Shown here one piece after another: positions 11,140-21,250 of a stretch of 64,000 nt of DNA; within the stretch, counting starts at the first letter, position 1; the number at the start of each line of letters is the position of its first letter. Position numbers and translations under genes: made by a program. The notes under the pieces are model-generated. The model was not told the DNA's origin. It searched no databases and saw nothing but the letters and a program-made list of their open reading frames with translations. The DNA comes from Zygaena filipendulae (lineage: Eukaryota; Arthropoda; Insecta; Lepidoptera; Zygaenidae): contig OU015663.1 in assembly GCA_907165275.2 (NCBI GenBank), positions 7,204,501 through 7,268,500 on the forward strand, in the 5' to 3' direction.

Positions 11140-12140
11140 ATGGCAAATAATCAAGGCCCCAGTAATCCTTCCACAAGCGATCTTCCGCCACCATATTCCG
11201 CAGTTGTAGGCAATCCTCAATATGGATTTGTTTCGCCAGCTGGCGAACCTTTCGCCCCGCCAGGCGAAGCCTTTACCCAGCCAAAGTCGTTTACGGCTCC
11301 AGGCGTGTACCCGCATCCTCCAATAGCCACTACGTTCGTGCAGCCGCAAGCTTCATCGGTACCGCCGCCACCTCCTGGAGTATCAGTCGGTATTGTGATA
11401 CCACCCGTAGTGGGGAGTGAACCCACTACAATCACTTGTTTCAATTGCAATAAAGTTGTTACAACCAGAGTAACATATACAACTGCCTGGCACACACATT
11501 TAGTTGCAGGGTCTATCTGTGTTGTAACTATGTAAGTGTAATATAATATACCTACTAATATTATAAAGAGGTAAAGTTTGTGAGTTTGTGACAATGTAGA
11601 GGTAATCTCTCAATCTACTGAACCAACACCTTGACATAGGGTACTTTTTATCCCAGAATTCCCATAGGAACAACGAAATTCCGAAAAATTTTAGCATGTA
11701 AATACTTTTAAGATTTGTATTGTTTAGTATATATCTTATGTATATTTCTCTGACATTTGAATTTTGGGATAACAGTACATATCCCATGTCTTTCTGTAAA
11801 CCATACAATGTGTATGTAAAATTTCATGATGATCAGTTGAGTAGTTAAGATGTGAATGTGTAACAAACAAACACATTCACATAAATAAGATTTATGAAAG
11901 TATTTAGATAATAGTTCTATAATACAAGCACAAATATTTAGTTTGGGTCTAAGTAATCTTGTATTATAATATCCAGGGATTAAAATAATATTGTTATTTT
12001 TGAAGTTTAAATTTCTATTCAACAGGGTATGCTCATTGTGCTGCTTCGGTCTGGTACCATACTGCTTTGACACCTTCAAAGATGCTGAACACTACTGCCC
12101 CAACTGCAATACATTCATTGGTAAAAGTAGCAAGTGCTGA
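11140..12140 (+). CDS. LITAF: LITAF-like protein 1 (two coding exons)
   Basis: Exons 11140-11531 and 12026-12140 join in phase 2 (AT|G) at a GTAAGT donor and a CAG acceptor, giving 168 residues. The N-terminal half is rich in Pro, Ala and Ser with a PPPYSAV motif (PPxY type, a ligand for WW domains of NEDD4-class ligases) near residue 16. The C-terminal half is a LITAF (SIMPLE-like) domain: CFNC at the first zinc half, a hydrophobic stretch (VAGSICVVTMVCSLCCFGLV) that in this family inserts as a membrane hairpin, then HYCPNC as the second half. Family members are monotopic proteins on the cytosolic face of late endosomes and lysosomes. The intron falls inside the hydrophobic stretch. The domain and both CxxC motifs are directly visible; the endosomal role is family knowledge. 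The ATG at 11140 gives the full domain, and several in-frame Pro repeats follow it. Confidence 0.93.
11550..11890. repeat. two degenerate Helitron-like fragments in the LITAF intron
   Basis: A + strand fragment (11550-11690, 'actaatattataaagagg' to 'ggtactttttatcccag') is followed by a - strand fragment (about 11764-11890, ending 'aacaaacaaacacattcac'). They account for most of the 494-bp intron. Confidence 0.5.
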
Positions 12141-13621
12141 GAGAAATGACAAAAAAATTGGAAATCTATAACTTATGGTTAATCAAATAGTGATGAAATC
12201 CTTGTATTCATCACAAATTATTTATAGTTTTTTTTTTACATAAATTCACCAAATAGTTTAATTAAGGTATATTACAGTTATAATTTTCAACCCCTCTAAA
12301 AGATAGTAATATTTATCACTCTATCGGTTATTTATTTTATTTTTAAGTGATCGGCAGTTATGTCAGTAACTACGCTAAAATACCATACCAATATAACCAA
12401 TTATGAATTGAATGCCTAAAAGTGCATGTAACTTAGTGACTGATGTTAGACTGAAAGTTCATATAGAAGATAAGAGGCTGTGTTTTTCAAAACTTGCAAC
12501 TCACAATCAACCTATGAAATTAATTAATCACTCAACCTCTTTAGTTTCATAATATCACATTCCATTGCAGGTCACATCAATAAAAAATTTAATGATATTT
12601 TATTTTGTAATTTGCCATTTTTAGCCATATATTATTTTAAAGTGGTTGTTTAAATTTTAATAAAAAAAAATCTTTAATAAAATAACTGTTTGCATTTTTT
12701 ACATTTCTTATATTTATTAATGAACAATCCCACCATTTCCAATTTATTGATTGATAGCTATCAAAGTTGTAAAGCGGTTGGTTTCAATGTTGTAAAGCGA
12801 TGCTTCGCTTCACGCTAAACTACCTACCTATATTCTACCATTTGTAAAATAATTCTTATCTGGCAGTGGTGAATCAAGTGCTTAGATTTTGGATAAACTT
12901 TTTATTTATTTATGAATGGATAGTTTCACCATTTCCAGATAAAATACAAGGTCTAAATTTTGAATTAAAACAGGAAAGTAATAAACTTTTCTGATTTGTA
13001 ACATTAGTTTTATCTGACAGTGGGAAATAAGTGTTACATTAATTTGTTATTAGTTCATAACAATGACTTTTCGGGTGGACTCAGTCACCATTTCAAGGGA
13101 TTTTAGATAAGATCTTTGTAATTTGACTCTAACTAGTCTCGTTTAACACCAATTTGAAAGTACCTACTCTTTATGGTGACTGGTAGAGGAGAGTTGTAAT
13201 TGTAATTTCATAATAATTATTTTCTTGTTATCTTAAATATGAATTATACATATAGAAATGTATTTTGATTGGTTGCTATTATAATATTTTGTATAACAGA
13301 CATTATTATTGTAACTCGCTTGACATTGTATAATAAAAAAATTTACACAAGTATTTAAATATCAATCTGCACAGAATACTTTCCTTTCTTTAAACAATAA
13401 TACCTATAACTACATGAATCATAACAAATATTACGAAAGTACCTTACAATAATCAATATTGAGGAGATAAACATTAGGAAACTGTAGATAAATTGGACAT
13501 ATCACACAACTGATAAGATTAATACTATATAGCTCTGATAAGTTGTATAGAGAATTTGTAATTAATTCTGTCTACATAAAAGTCAAGACAAGTATGATTT
13601 GAGACTTTTTTATATGAAATA
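12141..13621. other. intergenic spacer between the LITAF-like genes
   Basis: Contains the 3' UTR of the first gene, with AATAAA at 12676-12681 as a likely polyadenylation signal. The rest is AT-rich with no coding signal. Upstream sequence of the second gene lies at the right. Confidence 0.5.
12676..12681 (+). terminator. polyadenylation signal of LITAF-like 1
   Basis: AATAAA in 'tctttaataaaataac', 536 bp beyond the stop codon. Earlier near-consensus AT-rich motifs exist (about 12580), so use of this one is inferred. Confidence 0.4.
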
Positions 13622-14203
13622 ATGGAAATTATTGACAGCAACAGAAGTACTCTAGGTGAGAATAATACAAGGGCTGAATTGTATGTAAAAAGTGAAACTG
13701 TGCATTATTGCCGTGAGCCACCACCACCATACACTGAGGAACCCACAGTGTTAGCAACAGTCACCACCCAACCAAGCTCCCAGACAATAATTGTGACGCC
13801 ACCACTTAAACTATGGCCAACATACTTTTATTGTCATGTTTGTAGCAAAAGAGTATTCACCAGAGTTCAACATGTGAATACACGAAAAACACACCTCTTG
13901 GCTGGATTTATATGTGGTTTTACACTGTAAGTACATATTTTAGTACATTAATAACATAAATGGTATAAATTCACACAATTTTGTAAATTTCTTTCAACAA
14001 AAGTTAAAAGTTTCACAAACAACTATTGTATTCAGCATTTAAATACAGTTTATATAAATACCAACTATAATCCATTAATAATTTACAGTTGGTGCATGCT
14101 CTGTGGTCTTGCTGCTTTACCATATCTCCTTCCCACTTTCAAGAACGCAAAGCACTACTGCCCAACGTGCAATACATTGCTTGGAGTGTATTCAAAAATA
14201 TAA
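13622..14203 (+). CDS. LITAF: LITAF-like protein 2 (two coding exons)
   Basis: Exons 13622-13926 and 14089-14203 join in phase 2 (CT|T), giving 139 residues. The N-terminus has EPPPPYTEEP, a PPxY motif. The C-terminal LITAF domain has FYCHVC, the hydrophobic segment LLAGFICGFTLLWCMLCGLA, then HYCPTCNTLLG. Both exon 2 sequences of the LITAF pair are 115 bp and the intron interrupts the same place, so the two genes are tandem duplicates. Divergence is high outside the zinc motifs, so the duplication is not recent. Role as for the family: a membrane-anchored late-endosomal/lysosomal zinc protein. Confidence 0.92.
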
Positions 14204-14246
14204 ATGGAAATAATTACCATATAATATTTTTAAGTATAAAAATGTA

Positions 14247-14252
14247 AATAAA
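14247..14252 (+). terminator. polyadenylation signal of LITAF-like 2
   Basis: AATAAA in 'aatgtaaataaaatac', 44 bp past the stop codon. It lies less than 60 bp from the stop of the converging NXT1 gene, so the two transcripts probably overlap at their 3' ends. Confidence 0.6.
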
Positions 14253-14300
14253 ATACAATATATAATTTTTCACAAATAATATCATTGTCATGATTTATAA

Positions 14301-14714
14301 TCAATTATTATGTGGCACTTGTAGTCTAAAACAATCTGAAGCAATTTTCCACTTTCCTTCGACTGCAACTATAAGGAATGTCTGCTGGAACGGTTTCTTG
14401 ACATCATCATTCTGATATGTTACATCTCCGCAAGCTTGAATAAGATACATCAATTTATTGGAAACCAAACTTTCTGATACAGGCTGTGCATCCAAAGTTT
14501 TTAAAATGTGATTACTCCCAGGTAATTCCATGAGAAACTTTTGTATATTTTCATTGCCATCTACTCCGTTTCCATTCCATACTAATAGTCCTGTGTCCAA
14601 ATACAGTTTAGAGGTTAGGTGTCGACTGTTGTCCACTTGTTTGTAAAACACTCGTGTAAATTCTTCAGCAGTTTCACAAGCATTTTCAACGTTTTTAACA
14701 GCAACCTCCGTCAT
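14301..14714 (-). CDS. NXT1: NTF2-related export protein (p15/NXT1)
   Basis: Single exon of 137 codons, close to the ~140 residues of NXT1/NXT2. The whole protein is one NTF2-like fold: N-terminal helix (ACETAEEFTRVFYKQVDNSR), then LYLDTGLLVWNGNG, IQKFLMELPGSNH, a strand with LDAQPV, and the C-terminal strands (FQQTFLIVAVEGKWKIASDC). In this family p15 pairs with the NTF2-like domain of NXF1/TAP, and the heterodimer carries bulk mRNA through nuclear pores. The ATG at 14714 gives the expected N-terminus. Lack of introns is unusual beside the other genes here but nothing suggests a retrocopy: no poly(A) trace and no damage to the frame. Convergent with LITAF-like 2. Confidence 0.93.
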   Translation of the reverse strand: MTEVAVKNVENACETAEEFTRVFYKQVDNSRHLTSKLYLDTGLLVWNGNGVDGNENIQKFLMELPGSNHILKTLDAQPVSESLVSNKLMYLIQACGDVTYQNDDVKKPFQQTFLIVAVEGKWKIASDCFRLQVPHNN

Positions 14715-15377
14715 TATAGCAATTTTGATTATACAAAAGAGAACAGTTAAATTTTAATTTATTCGTTTGTCCTCAACAATATACGCTAGGTTCTAGAGAA
14801 TAGGCATAAGGACAAAGCAAACGCACATAACATTCAGTAATTAGGTACTGACTACTGTGTTGATTATTTTAAAATATAAATTATAAATCTAAGTTCCACA
14901 GACGTCTAACCACGGTTCTAACCACAAATTAACTAGACATATGGTTCTAACCACAAGTCACAAACTAGCGAGAGTATTATTTTCTTTGCAAACTAGTTAC
15001 AAAATTGTATTATCTATGGTCAGGTAAGTTTTGGCGGGATTTTTAGCAGAGTGGATGTCAGTTTTATTTCTTTGTTTTGCAAATTAGTTTATCGTGATTA
15101 ATATTGTGTGAATATGGTGGACTTTGCATAATAGTGATTTTTACTTTTTTGAAGTTCTCTGAAGTTTTTTACTTTAAAATCTCAGAAGAATAACTTTTAA
15201 AATGCATCGGTAAGATGTATTTCGATTCTTTACTGGAACTTTTGGAAGTAACTCAACACAGTCAATTTAACTGTGTCGAGTGTGAGTCATTCAACCATAA
15301 TTTCGCTTTTGGAATTTGGATATTGAAATTATCTGTCTGTCAGTGTCACATGACTTTAGAATTTTAAAAAATTTTTT
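14715..15377. other. upstream region of NXT1
   Basis: AT-rich, no coding signal. It contains a short direct repeat 'atggttctaaccacaa' around 14906-14955, and 'ctcagaagaataact' at about 15181, a block also found at 56365 and in related form at 55240. Confidence 0.4.
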
Positions 15378-15720
15378 TAGGTGCAACCTCATGCCGCCGC
15401 TCGACGCTCATTTGCAGCAACAAATGGTCCTCCTGACTGACTAATTTGTCGCCGCGTCAAAAACACCCCGGTGCAGCCTCATGCAAGCCGCTCAACCACA
15501 GAACACACCTACCCTAACGTTCGTTTGCAGCGATAAATCTAGTCACATGACCCTATTTTGAATTTCCCGCGACTCAAAGAGTGCGTCAGTCAGGCAGTCG
15601 CTGGTCGCTTGTGTGCAGCGACCAATTTGGTCACGTCTAGTCTAGTTAATTTGTGGTCACGTGATCCAAAAAGTAGCGACAAGTCGCCGCCTCGTCGCCG
15701 CGTAGAACTTAGAAGAGCAG
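15378..15720 (+). repeat. degenerate array with 'ttgcagcga' and 'gtcacgtga' units
   Basis: 'gcaacctcatg' and 'gcagcctcatgc' head two subunits. Each is followed by TTTGCAGC and TCACATGA or GGTCACGTGA blocks. The related - strand array at 23150-23375 has the same blocks. It is non-coding; probably a DNA-transposon-derived repeat that carries E-box-like CACGTG sites. Confidence 0.45.
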
Positions 15721-15782
15721 CATGAAGTGTCAATATATGATCGAAAGATGATTTCCTAACCTCGGAAAGAAATCGGAGTAAA

Positions 15783-16001
15783 TCCTTACTAATATTATAA
15801 ATTTGATGTGAAAGTGTGTTGGTTTGTTACGCTTTCAAGCCTCAACGGCTTAACGGCTCGTCATGAAATTTCGCATACCTACTGCACGTTGTTAGGGATA
15901 CAGAGATACTTTCTTCATACAGAGATAGGGTACTTTTTATTGTGAAATTCCCGCGGAAACTCCGAAATTAACGCGGGTGAAACCGCGGGGAATAGCTCTA
16001 G
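15783..16001 (+). mobile_element. Helitron-like short repeat
   Basis: TCCTTACTAATATTATAAAT start after an A; body with 'ggtactttttattgtgaaat'; end 'accgcggggaatagctctag'. The terminal block carries a small duplication (ctctag). Confidence 0.6.
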
Positions 16002-16205
16002 GTAGTAAAAAATAGTGTTGTTTTGATGTTTGTTTACAAGTAGGTATCTAAAATGGGTTGATCATAGTGATGTTAACCGATTACAATTTTCAGCACCTGC
16101 TTAAACTGATTACTTTCAGAACATTTTTTTTAGGTATTTTTAGGTTTTCCCTTCTTTTTAAAGAAATAATCTAATGTGGACTACTTTTGAAAATCAAAAT
16201 TCTAA

Positions 16206-16468
16206 TTAGTCCGGCAGTTAGAAAATAAAAAAACAATAGACACGTATTTTTTGTTTTTTTAAATAAATTAAAATATACAGGATAAAGCGCATTAAAGTTT
16301 AGGGTGAGGGGGTCGTGACGTCACTAACCGCTAAACCTGCCATACAAACTGTCAGAATAATGACGTCACGCGAAATTTCAACTCAATATATCGCCGTTAT
16401 TTTTTGATTACGTAAAAAAAGAAAAAATACGTGTCCAATATTTTTTAATTATCTACAAGACGGACTAA
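16206..16468. mobile_element. MITE, TTAGTCCGTC family, copy 2
   Basis: Starts TTAGTCCGGC and ends GACGGACTAA. Internal 'gtcgtgacgtcac' and 'aatgacgtcacgcga' match the sister copy at 43950-44372. No coding content. Confidence 0.6.
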
Positions 16469-16814
16469 AAAATAAAAATTAATCAACATGCCCATTATGT
16501 TAATTTACTTCATATTATTAAAATCAAAATATGTAGGTATATTAGCAGGAAAACAAAAATAACTAATCGCATAATAAGTTATACTTTGATTTTTTTTCCA
16601 TATTTTTCGAAATCGTTCCGTGTGAAATGTTTTAATATATTGTCGTGGTCGAGCTAAATCGATAAGCGCGCAATGTAGGTATGCAAAGCACGCAATGCAC
16701 AGCGAACACATTTGAGTAGCGAATTCGATAGAAGTTCTGAAAATTCGGCCGAGTAGCTAATAAAAGGAAATAACTCGAACATTCTAGAGCCCCGTTCGGT
16801 TGGGTATATAAACA

Positions 16815-18765
16815 GCGCAACCGAACCGGACGGGCAGTCCCCGGGCGCAGACGGTATCACTAATGCAGCGCTGCGTCACCTGCCGTTTCGCTCCATAGCG
16901 GCGGTGACGCGCCTGTATAACGGTATCCTGCGCACGGGGCACTATCCCACCATGTGAAAAACCGGCAGGGTCATCATGCTGCCCAAACCGGGGAAGAATG
17001 TCGCTCTCCCCGGCAGCTATCGGCCCATTACGCTGCTGCCTACGCTCTCGAAGCTGTTCGAGCAGCTACTGCTGCGACGTATGTCTCCGCACATCGCTCC
17101 CAGAAGGGAGCAGTTTGGGTTCCGGGCGGAACACTCCACCACTCTCCAGTTGTCGAGGGTGGTTCAGCACATGACGGTGGCCCTTAATGAGAGGGCAACC
17201 ACCGTCGCTGTCCTCCTTGACATGGAGAAGGCGTTCGATAGGGTCTGGCATGAGGGTCTTCTGCTAAAGCTATCGTCGTCCGCGCTTCCCCGGCGTATAG
17301 TCCGGGTGGTGGCGTCCTTTTTATCCGACCGTCGCTTCTGTGTGGCGGTCGAGGACGTCACCTCAACCGAGCGTCAGATCGGGGCCGGCGTGCCACAGGG
17401 CAGCTGCCTCTCCCCGGCCTGTTACTCCCGATACACCGACGACATCCCAGTGGGGGATGGGGTCGAGTTGGCTCTGTACTCGCCGCGCTCCGGCTGCAGC
17501 GTACGCTCGACCTCCTCCCGGACTGGCTCTCCAAGTGGAGACTGTCGGTCAATGTCGGGAAGACACAGGCCATATGCGTCGGCACTCAAATACGCCCACC
17601 GCCACCTCTTCGCCTCTACGGGCAGGACATAGCGTGGTCCCCGGAGGTAAAGTACCTGGGGGTCACGCTGGATCGTCGGCTCACGTTGAGGCCTCACGTG
17701 AGAAACGTCATCGTGAGCGCTCGCGCCGCGCGGTATCAGCTGCGCAGCGTGCTCGGCTCTCGGCTCCCTCTGAGGGTAAAAGTCGGGGTCTACAAGACCT
17801 ACATTAGGCCCCGACTCACCTACGCCGCTCCGGCATGGTGCGCACTGCCATGTGCGTCCCTGCGCGCGAGCTTGGAGTCACAACAAGCCATGGCACTGCG
17901 TGACCAGTCATCCAGAGGGACCTGAGAGTCGAGCCGCTGGACGAGTTCGTCCAGCGGCTTGCCTCCCGGATGTTCGAGCGGGCGGATGCGTTGGACCACG
18001 AGCACATCCGTGGTCTGGCCCCCCTCCACGGCCCGTCCACCCGAGGGGAAGCGATACCCGTGCGAGCTTATCGCTCGCGATGACGAGCCAATGCTGCCCA
18101 TCTAGCTTGGCTGATGGAGCCTAGACGCTGCCCCGACGGGTGGCGCCGGCTCCGCCCCGACGAACCACGCGGTCTGTAGACCGCCCCCCAGTTCCTGTCC
18201 GTAGTGGCGGACAGCGTGGGATCGCCCACTGCAGGGGGCTCTGGCCCGACGCAGACACCTCTGAAAAGGCTTCGAACGAAACGGACGGGCAGTCGCCGCT
18301 CCGGCATAGTACGCACTGCCATGTGCGTCCATGCGCGCGAGCTTGGATTCGCAGCAAGCCTTGGCACTGCGTGCCGCTGCCGAAGCTCCGCGCTACGTGC
18401 GGAACTCCGTGATCCAGAGGGACCTGAGGGTCGAGCCGCTGGACGAGTTCGTTCAGCGGCTCTCCTCTCGGATGTTCGGGCGGGCAGACGCGTCGGACCA
18501 CGAGCACATCCGTGGTCTGGCCCCCCTCCATGCCCGTCCACCCGAGGGGAAGCGATATCCGCGCGAGCTTATCGCTCGCGATGACGAGCCAACGCTGCCC
18601 ACCTAGCTTGGCTGACGGGGCCTGGACGCCGCCCTGACGGGCAGCGTCGGCCCCGCCCCGACGATCCACGCGGTCTTTACACCGCCCCCCAGTTCCTGTC
18701 CGTAGTGGCGAACAGCGTGGATCGCCCACTGCAGGGGGCTCTGCCCCGACGCAGTTACCTCTGCC
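16815..18765 (+). mobile_element. Jockey-type LINE ORF2 relic (reverse transcriptase)
   Basis: Broken reading frames give, in order, RT blocks SPGADGITNAALRHL, LPGSYRPITLLPTLSKLFE, EQFGFRAEHSTTLQL, LLDMEKAFDRVWHEGL and GAGVPQGSCLSP. A later frame gives the thumb/C-terminal block with KYLGVTLDRRLT and YKTYIRPRLTYAAPAW. The layout fits Jockey-clade LINEs. Damage: an in-frame TGA at 16955-16957; a deletion just after LALY (about 17480) that removes the YADD catalytic box; later frameshifts; and an internal duplication (17825-18765). No ORF1, endonuclease or poly(A) tail adjoins it. It is dead and 5'-truncated. GC content is far above the neighbourhood. Confidence 0.9.
17825..18765 (+). repeat. 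tandem duplication inside the LINE relic
   Basis: About 17825-18265 is repeated at 18296-18765: 'gccgctccggcat' at 17825 and 18296, 'gagccgctggacgagttcg' near 17934 and 18433, and 'cgcccactgcagggggct' near 18222 and 18723. The offset grows from 471 to about 500 bp because the first copy has small deletions. The copies are several per cent diverged. Confidence 0.8.
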
Positions 18766-18820
18766 GCCTCCCCTCCGGGGAGGCAGCAAGAGAAGGCCGG
18801 ACGGACGGGCAGTTCTTAGC

Positions 18821-19010
18821 AGGCCAGCGACACTCTCTTGTACCAAAAGTTACTATGGATTTATGCGCGAACTTTTTTACCAACTTTGGAATACTTAACC
18901 AAATTTCTATGACCGCGTCATACATTGCATTGGTATGGTCCGGTTGGCACAAAATGCTTTCATAGATCGGATCAGCGATTAGTTTGAGCTTTCGAACGTA
19001 GTGATTATAT
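18821..19010 (+). mobile_element. MITE-like repeat, 'ccagcgacactc' family, copy 1
   Basis: Non-coding block with 'atggatttatgcgcgaactt', 'tatgaccgcgtcatacattg' and 'cacaaaatgctttcatag'. Copies lie at 19151-19440 (+), 30805-30996 (-) and 60051-60253 (+). The right end here is degenerate. No transposase or clear duplication was found. Confidence 0.6.
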
Positions 19011-19150
19011 TATGATCTTTGCTTTCGAAGCGATAACTCACAGAACACACCTACCCTACGAGTGAATCTTCAGCGATACCTGCGACCTTGGCGAGATTAT
19101 TGGACCTCGAGTTCAGTCGTTTAGTATTTCCGAGTTGTGTTACCTAGACC

Positions 19151-19440
19151 AGGCCAGCGACACTTCTTTGAAGCAAAAGATACTATGGATTTATGCGCGA
19201 ACTTCTTTACCAACTTTGGAATACTTAACCAAATTTCTATGACCGCGTCATACATTACATTGGTATGGTTGGCACAAAATGCTTTCATATATCGGTTCAG
19301 CGATTAGTATGGAAGTGCCAAGGAAGTTATAAGTGTTGTACGTAGTACTTATAACTTCCTTGGGAAGTGCCTACTCTTAAAACGTAGTGATCTCTAATTA
19401 GTTAGTGGTCTGTGGTAGTGATTATTTGCTCAGTGGCTCA
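19151..19440 (+). mobile_element. MITE-like repeat, 'ccagcgacactc' family, copy 2
   Basis: Same block order as copy 1. It also contains a 43-bp palindromic insertion (19320-19362) absent from the other copies. The right part holds 'aaaacgtagtgat' and 'tgctcagtg' as in the copy at 60051. Confidence 0.6.
19318..19363. repeat. perfect 17-bp hairpin with flanking direct repeats
   Basis: Arms CCAAGGAAGTTATAAGT (19318-19334) and ACTTATAACTTCCTTGG (19347-19363) enclose a 12-nt loop. The 9-mer GGAAGTGCC stands on both sides (19311-19319 and 19363-19371), as a target duplication would. Confidence 0.75.
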
Positions 19441-19635
19441 GTGACCCACGCCCAGTAATCTTCAAGGAAAAATTTTGGTCCGTAGAGCAAAATGATGCAT
19501 GAAGTTTACCTCCCCGCCCGAACCCGTGTGCCTCCCCTCAAACACCATTGTCAAGTGTCAACCCAATATCCAAAGAGAATATAAATCTTTGAACTCTATG
19601 TAGTTTGTGGTTAACCCGCTTCTACTGTTTATAGG

Positions 19636-19990
19636 ATATGTTCCAAAATGGACTGATACCACAGGCCCAGTGCTCCCAGTGCCCTGAATAACTTTCAGCA
19701 TACTGCCGCAGTGCCCGCAGTAGGCGGTATGACGTCATAATCGTCGCCATTTTTGTACTGGTAAGGTGCTCTCAATGGTTTGATCACATGGTCAACCTGT
19801 GGATTTTAAAGCGTGACGTGACAATGACATGCAGAGCTCAGATGCGCAACACGATAAAATTTCATCTAGCCAATTTTTATCGATTCTCGTCGACGTAAAT
19901 TATTTTGTCTACCAGTAGTAACTATTAGTCATCCATTAGTGATAAACAGTGTGCGGAAACAGTAAGATAACATAAAATGTTGCGTTCATC
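19636..19990 (+). repeat. truncated TGTTCCGTTA-family MITE
   Basis: Shares 'ggtatgacgtcataatcgtc', 'ggtaaggtgctctcaatgg' and 'tttgatcacatggtcaacc' with the complete copies at 29302-29698 and 35525-35916. The inverted right end is missing. Confidence 0.5.
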
Positions 19991-20185
19991 GGGAGGTTGT
20001 CGTTTTACTAATACAACTTCCCACAGAGCGTCCTAAGTTGCTATTAAGGCTCAACTGTGAAGAGTTGCTACCAAAAGTTCCGGTAAAGCATCAAAATGCA
20101 TCCCACCGATAACTTCAGAAGAAGAAAAGTACAACTGAATTGGCTGTATGGACTCAGATTCCTGTGCCTTCTCTAAAGGAGTAAA
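19979..20185 (+). pseudogene. possible decayed coding segment, identity unknown
   Basis: Three frames hold coding-like pieces: MLRSSGGCRFTNTTSHRAS from 19978, then a frame reading RPKLLLRLNCEELLPKVPVK, then KKKSTTELAVWTQIPVPSL. Composition is protein-like but stops and frame changes separate the pieces. I do not recognise the family. It may be an old gene fragment or transposon ORF, or an exon set whose introns I cannot define. Confidence 0.25.
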
Positions 20186-20280
20186 TTTAAACAAATAAAA
20201 ATTTAGGGGAAAATTTTTTAATCGTACTTTAATATATTAATGCCGCAATTTTTAAGTATAAATTATTAATTGTATAGAAA

Positions 20281-20530
20281 TTTTGATATTAAAAATGTTT
20301 CTTAAAAAAATCTAGACATTTTTGCTTTTGATCAATTTTTTTTTTATGAAAACCAATATTTTCGCTCTAATAATTTAGAAACTAAGGCAAAAATTTTGAC
20401 GCTATGTATTTTTTATAAACTTAATAATATGATTTTATTTTGGGAGATTAAGGGAAATTTGACTTAACCTTTAGGGCTAAATGTTATCTTTAGGGGTAAA
20501 TGTTTTCGAGAGTTGGTAACACTGAAAAAA
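20281..20530 (+). repeat. dispersed repeat shared with 9478-9735
   Basis: Same blocks in the same order as the earlier copy, including 'gggctaaatgtt' (here twice, about 20474 and 20493). Non-coding. Confidence 0.5.
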
Positions 20531-20849
20531 AATCATGAAAAGATTTAATTTTGGATTTAAAATTTATCACAAGTTTTCACAAGAAAAAGACGTTTTTAAT
20601 TTACGAAAAGGACTATCTAGTGTTAAGTGACGATCTAACGAACATCAGAGAAATGTGGCTCAAACGTTTAAGGGGAAAAGGATTTTAACCGTTGACAAGT
20701 TTTGCCTAACTAAATCTGGCGAACTGCCTATCCAACCCTCTTTTCTGCAAAGGAAATTGAAGATGGCATTCACCGTCAAATCGGTGGAGCCATAAAACCA
20801 CAAATTGGAATTGGAAGATGGCATTTCATTCAGATCATTGGACGACAAA

Positions 20850-20865
20850 GGTTAGGTTAGGTTAG
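20850..20865 (+). repeat. short (TTAGG)n run
   Basis: 'ggttaggttaggttag', about three units of the insect telomere repeat. It is too short to indicate a telomere; it may be a chance or repair-derived interstitial site. Confidence 0.6.
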
Positions 20866-21250
20866 TTCTTAGTTTGTATAAAAATAGTTGCTATCTGCAT
20901 CTCTTTGTACCTGCATAGTTCTTCTGAACAAAAAATAGAACAGATTTGAATGCAGTTTTCACTATCTTGTACCTACTTACTGTCAAGTTTTTGGAAAAGT
21001 TTATACACATACCTAAACGGAATCTATGGATGAAACCGTGGGGAACAGCTATTGTACAGTAATTTACTTAAATCTGGGTAGATCCTGTTCAGTCTAGTTA
21101 GTACAGTACCTAGTATTTCAGGGTCCAATTTTTGTCTCAGATTGTGGAGTAGATGATATTATGCTTTAAGGTACAAAAATATGATTTTATTAGTACCTAC
21201 TTACATATTTATAGCATATTCATAGCTTATATTTTTCTATTACATTTCAG

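Noticed and set aside
11217..11594. - strand frames opposite the LITAF-like exon
   Set aside because: Shadow of a Pro/Ala-rich exon; the + strand encodes the zinc domain.
18766..18786. GC hairpin 'cctcccctccggggagg' as a bacterial-type terminator
   Set aside because: The sequence is eukaryotic and the hairpin is part of the 3' debris of the LINE.
17066..18846. many overlapping long frames in the LINE relic
   Set aside because: High GC leaves several frames open by chance. Only the + strand frames show reverse transcriptase blocks.
20850..20865. telomere or subtelomere
   Set aside because: Only about three TTAGG-type units, with ordinary repeats and genes on both sides.
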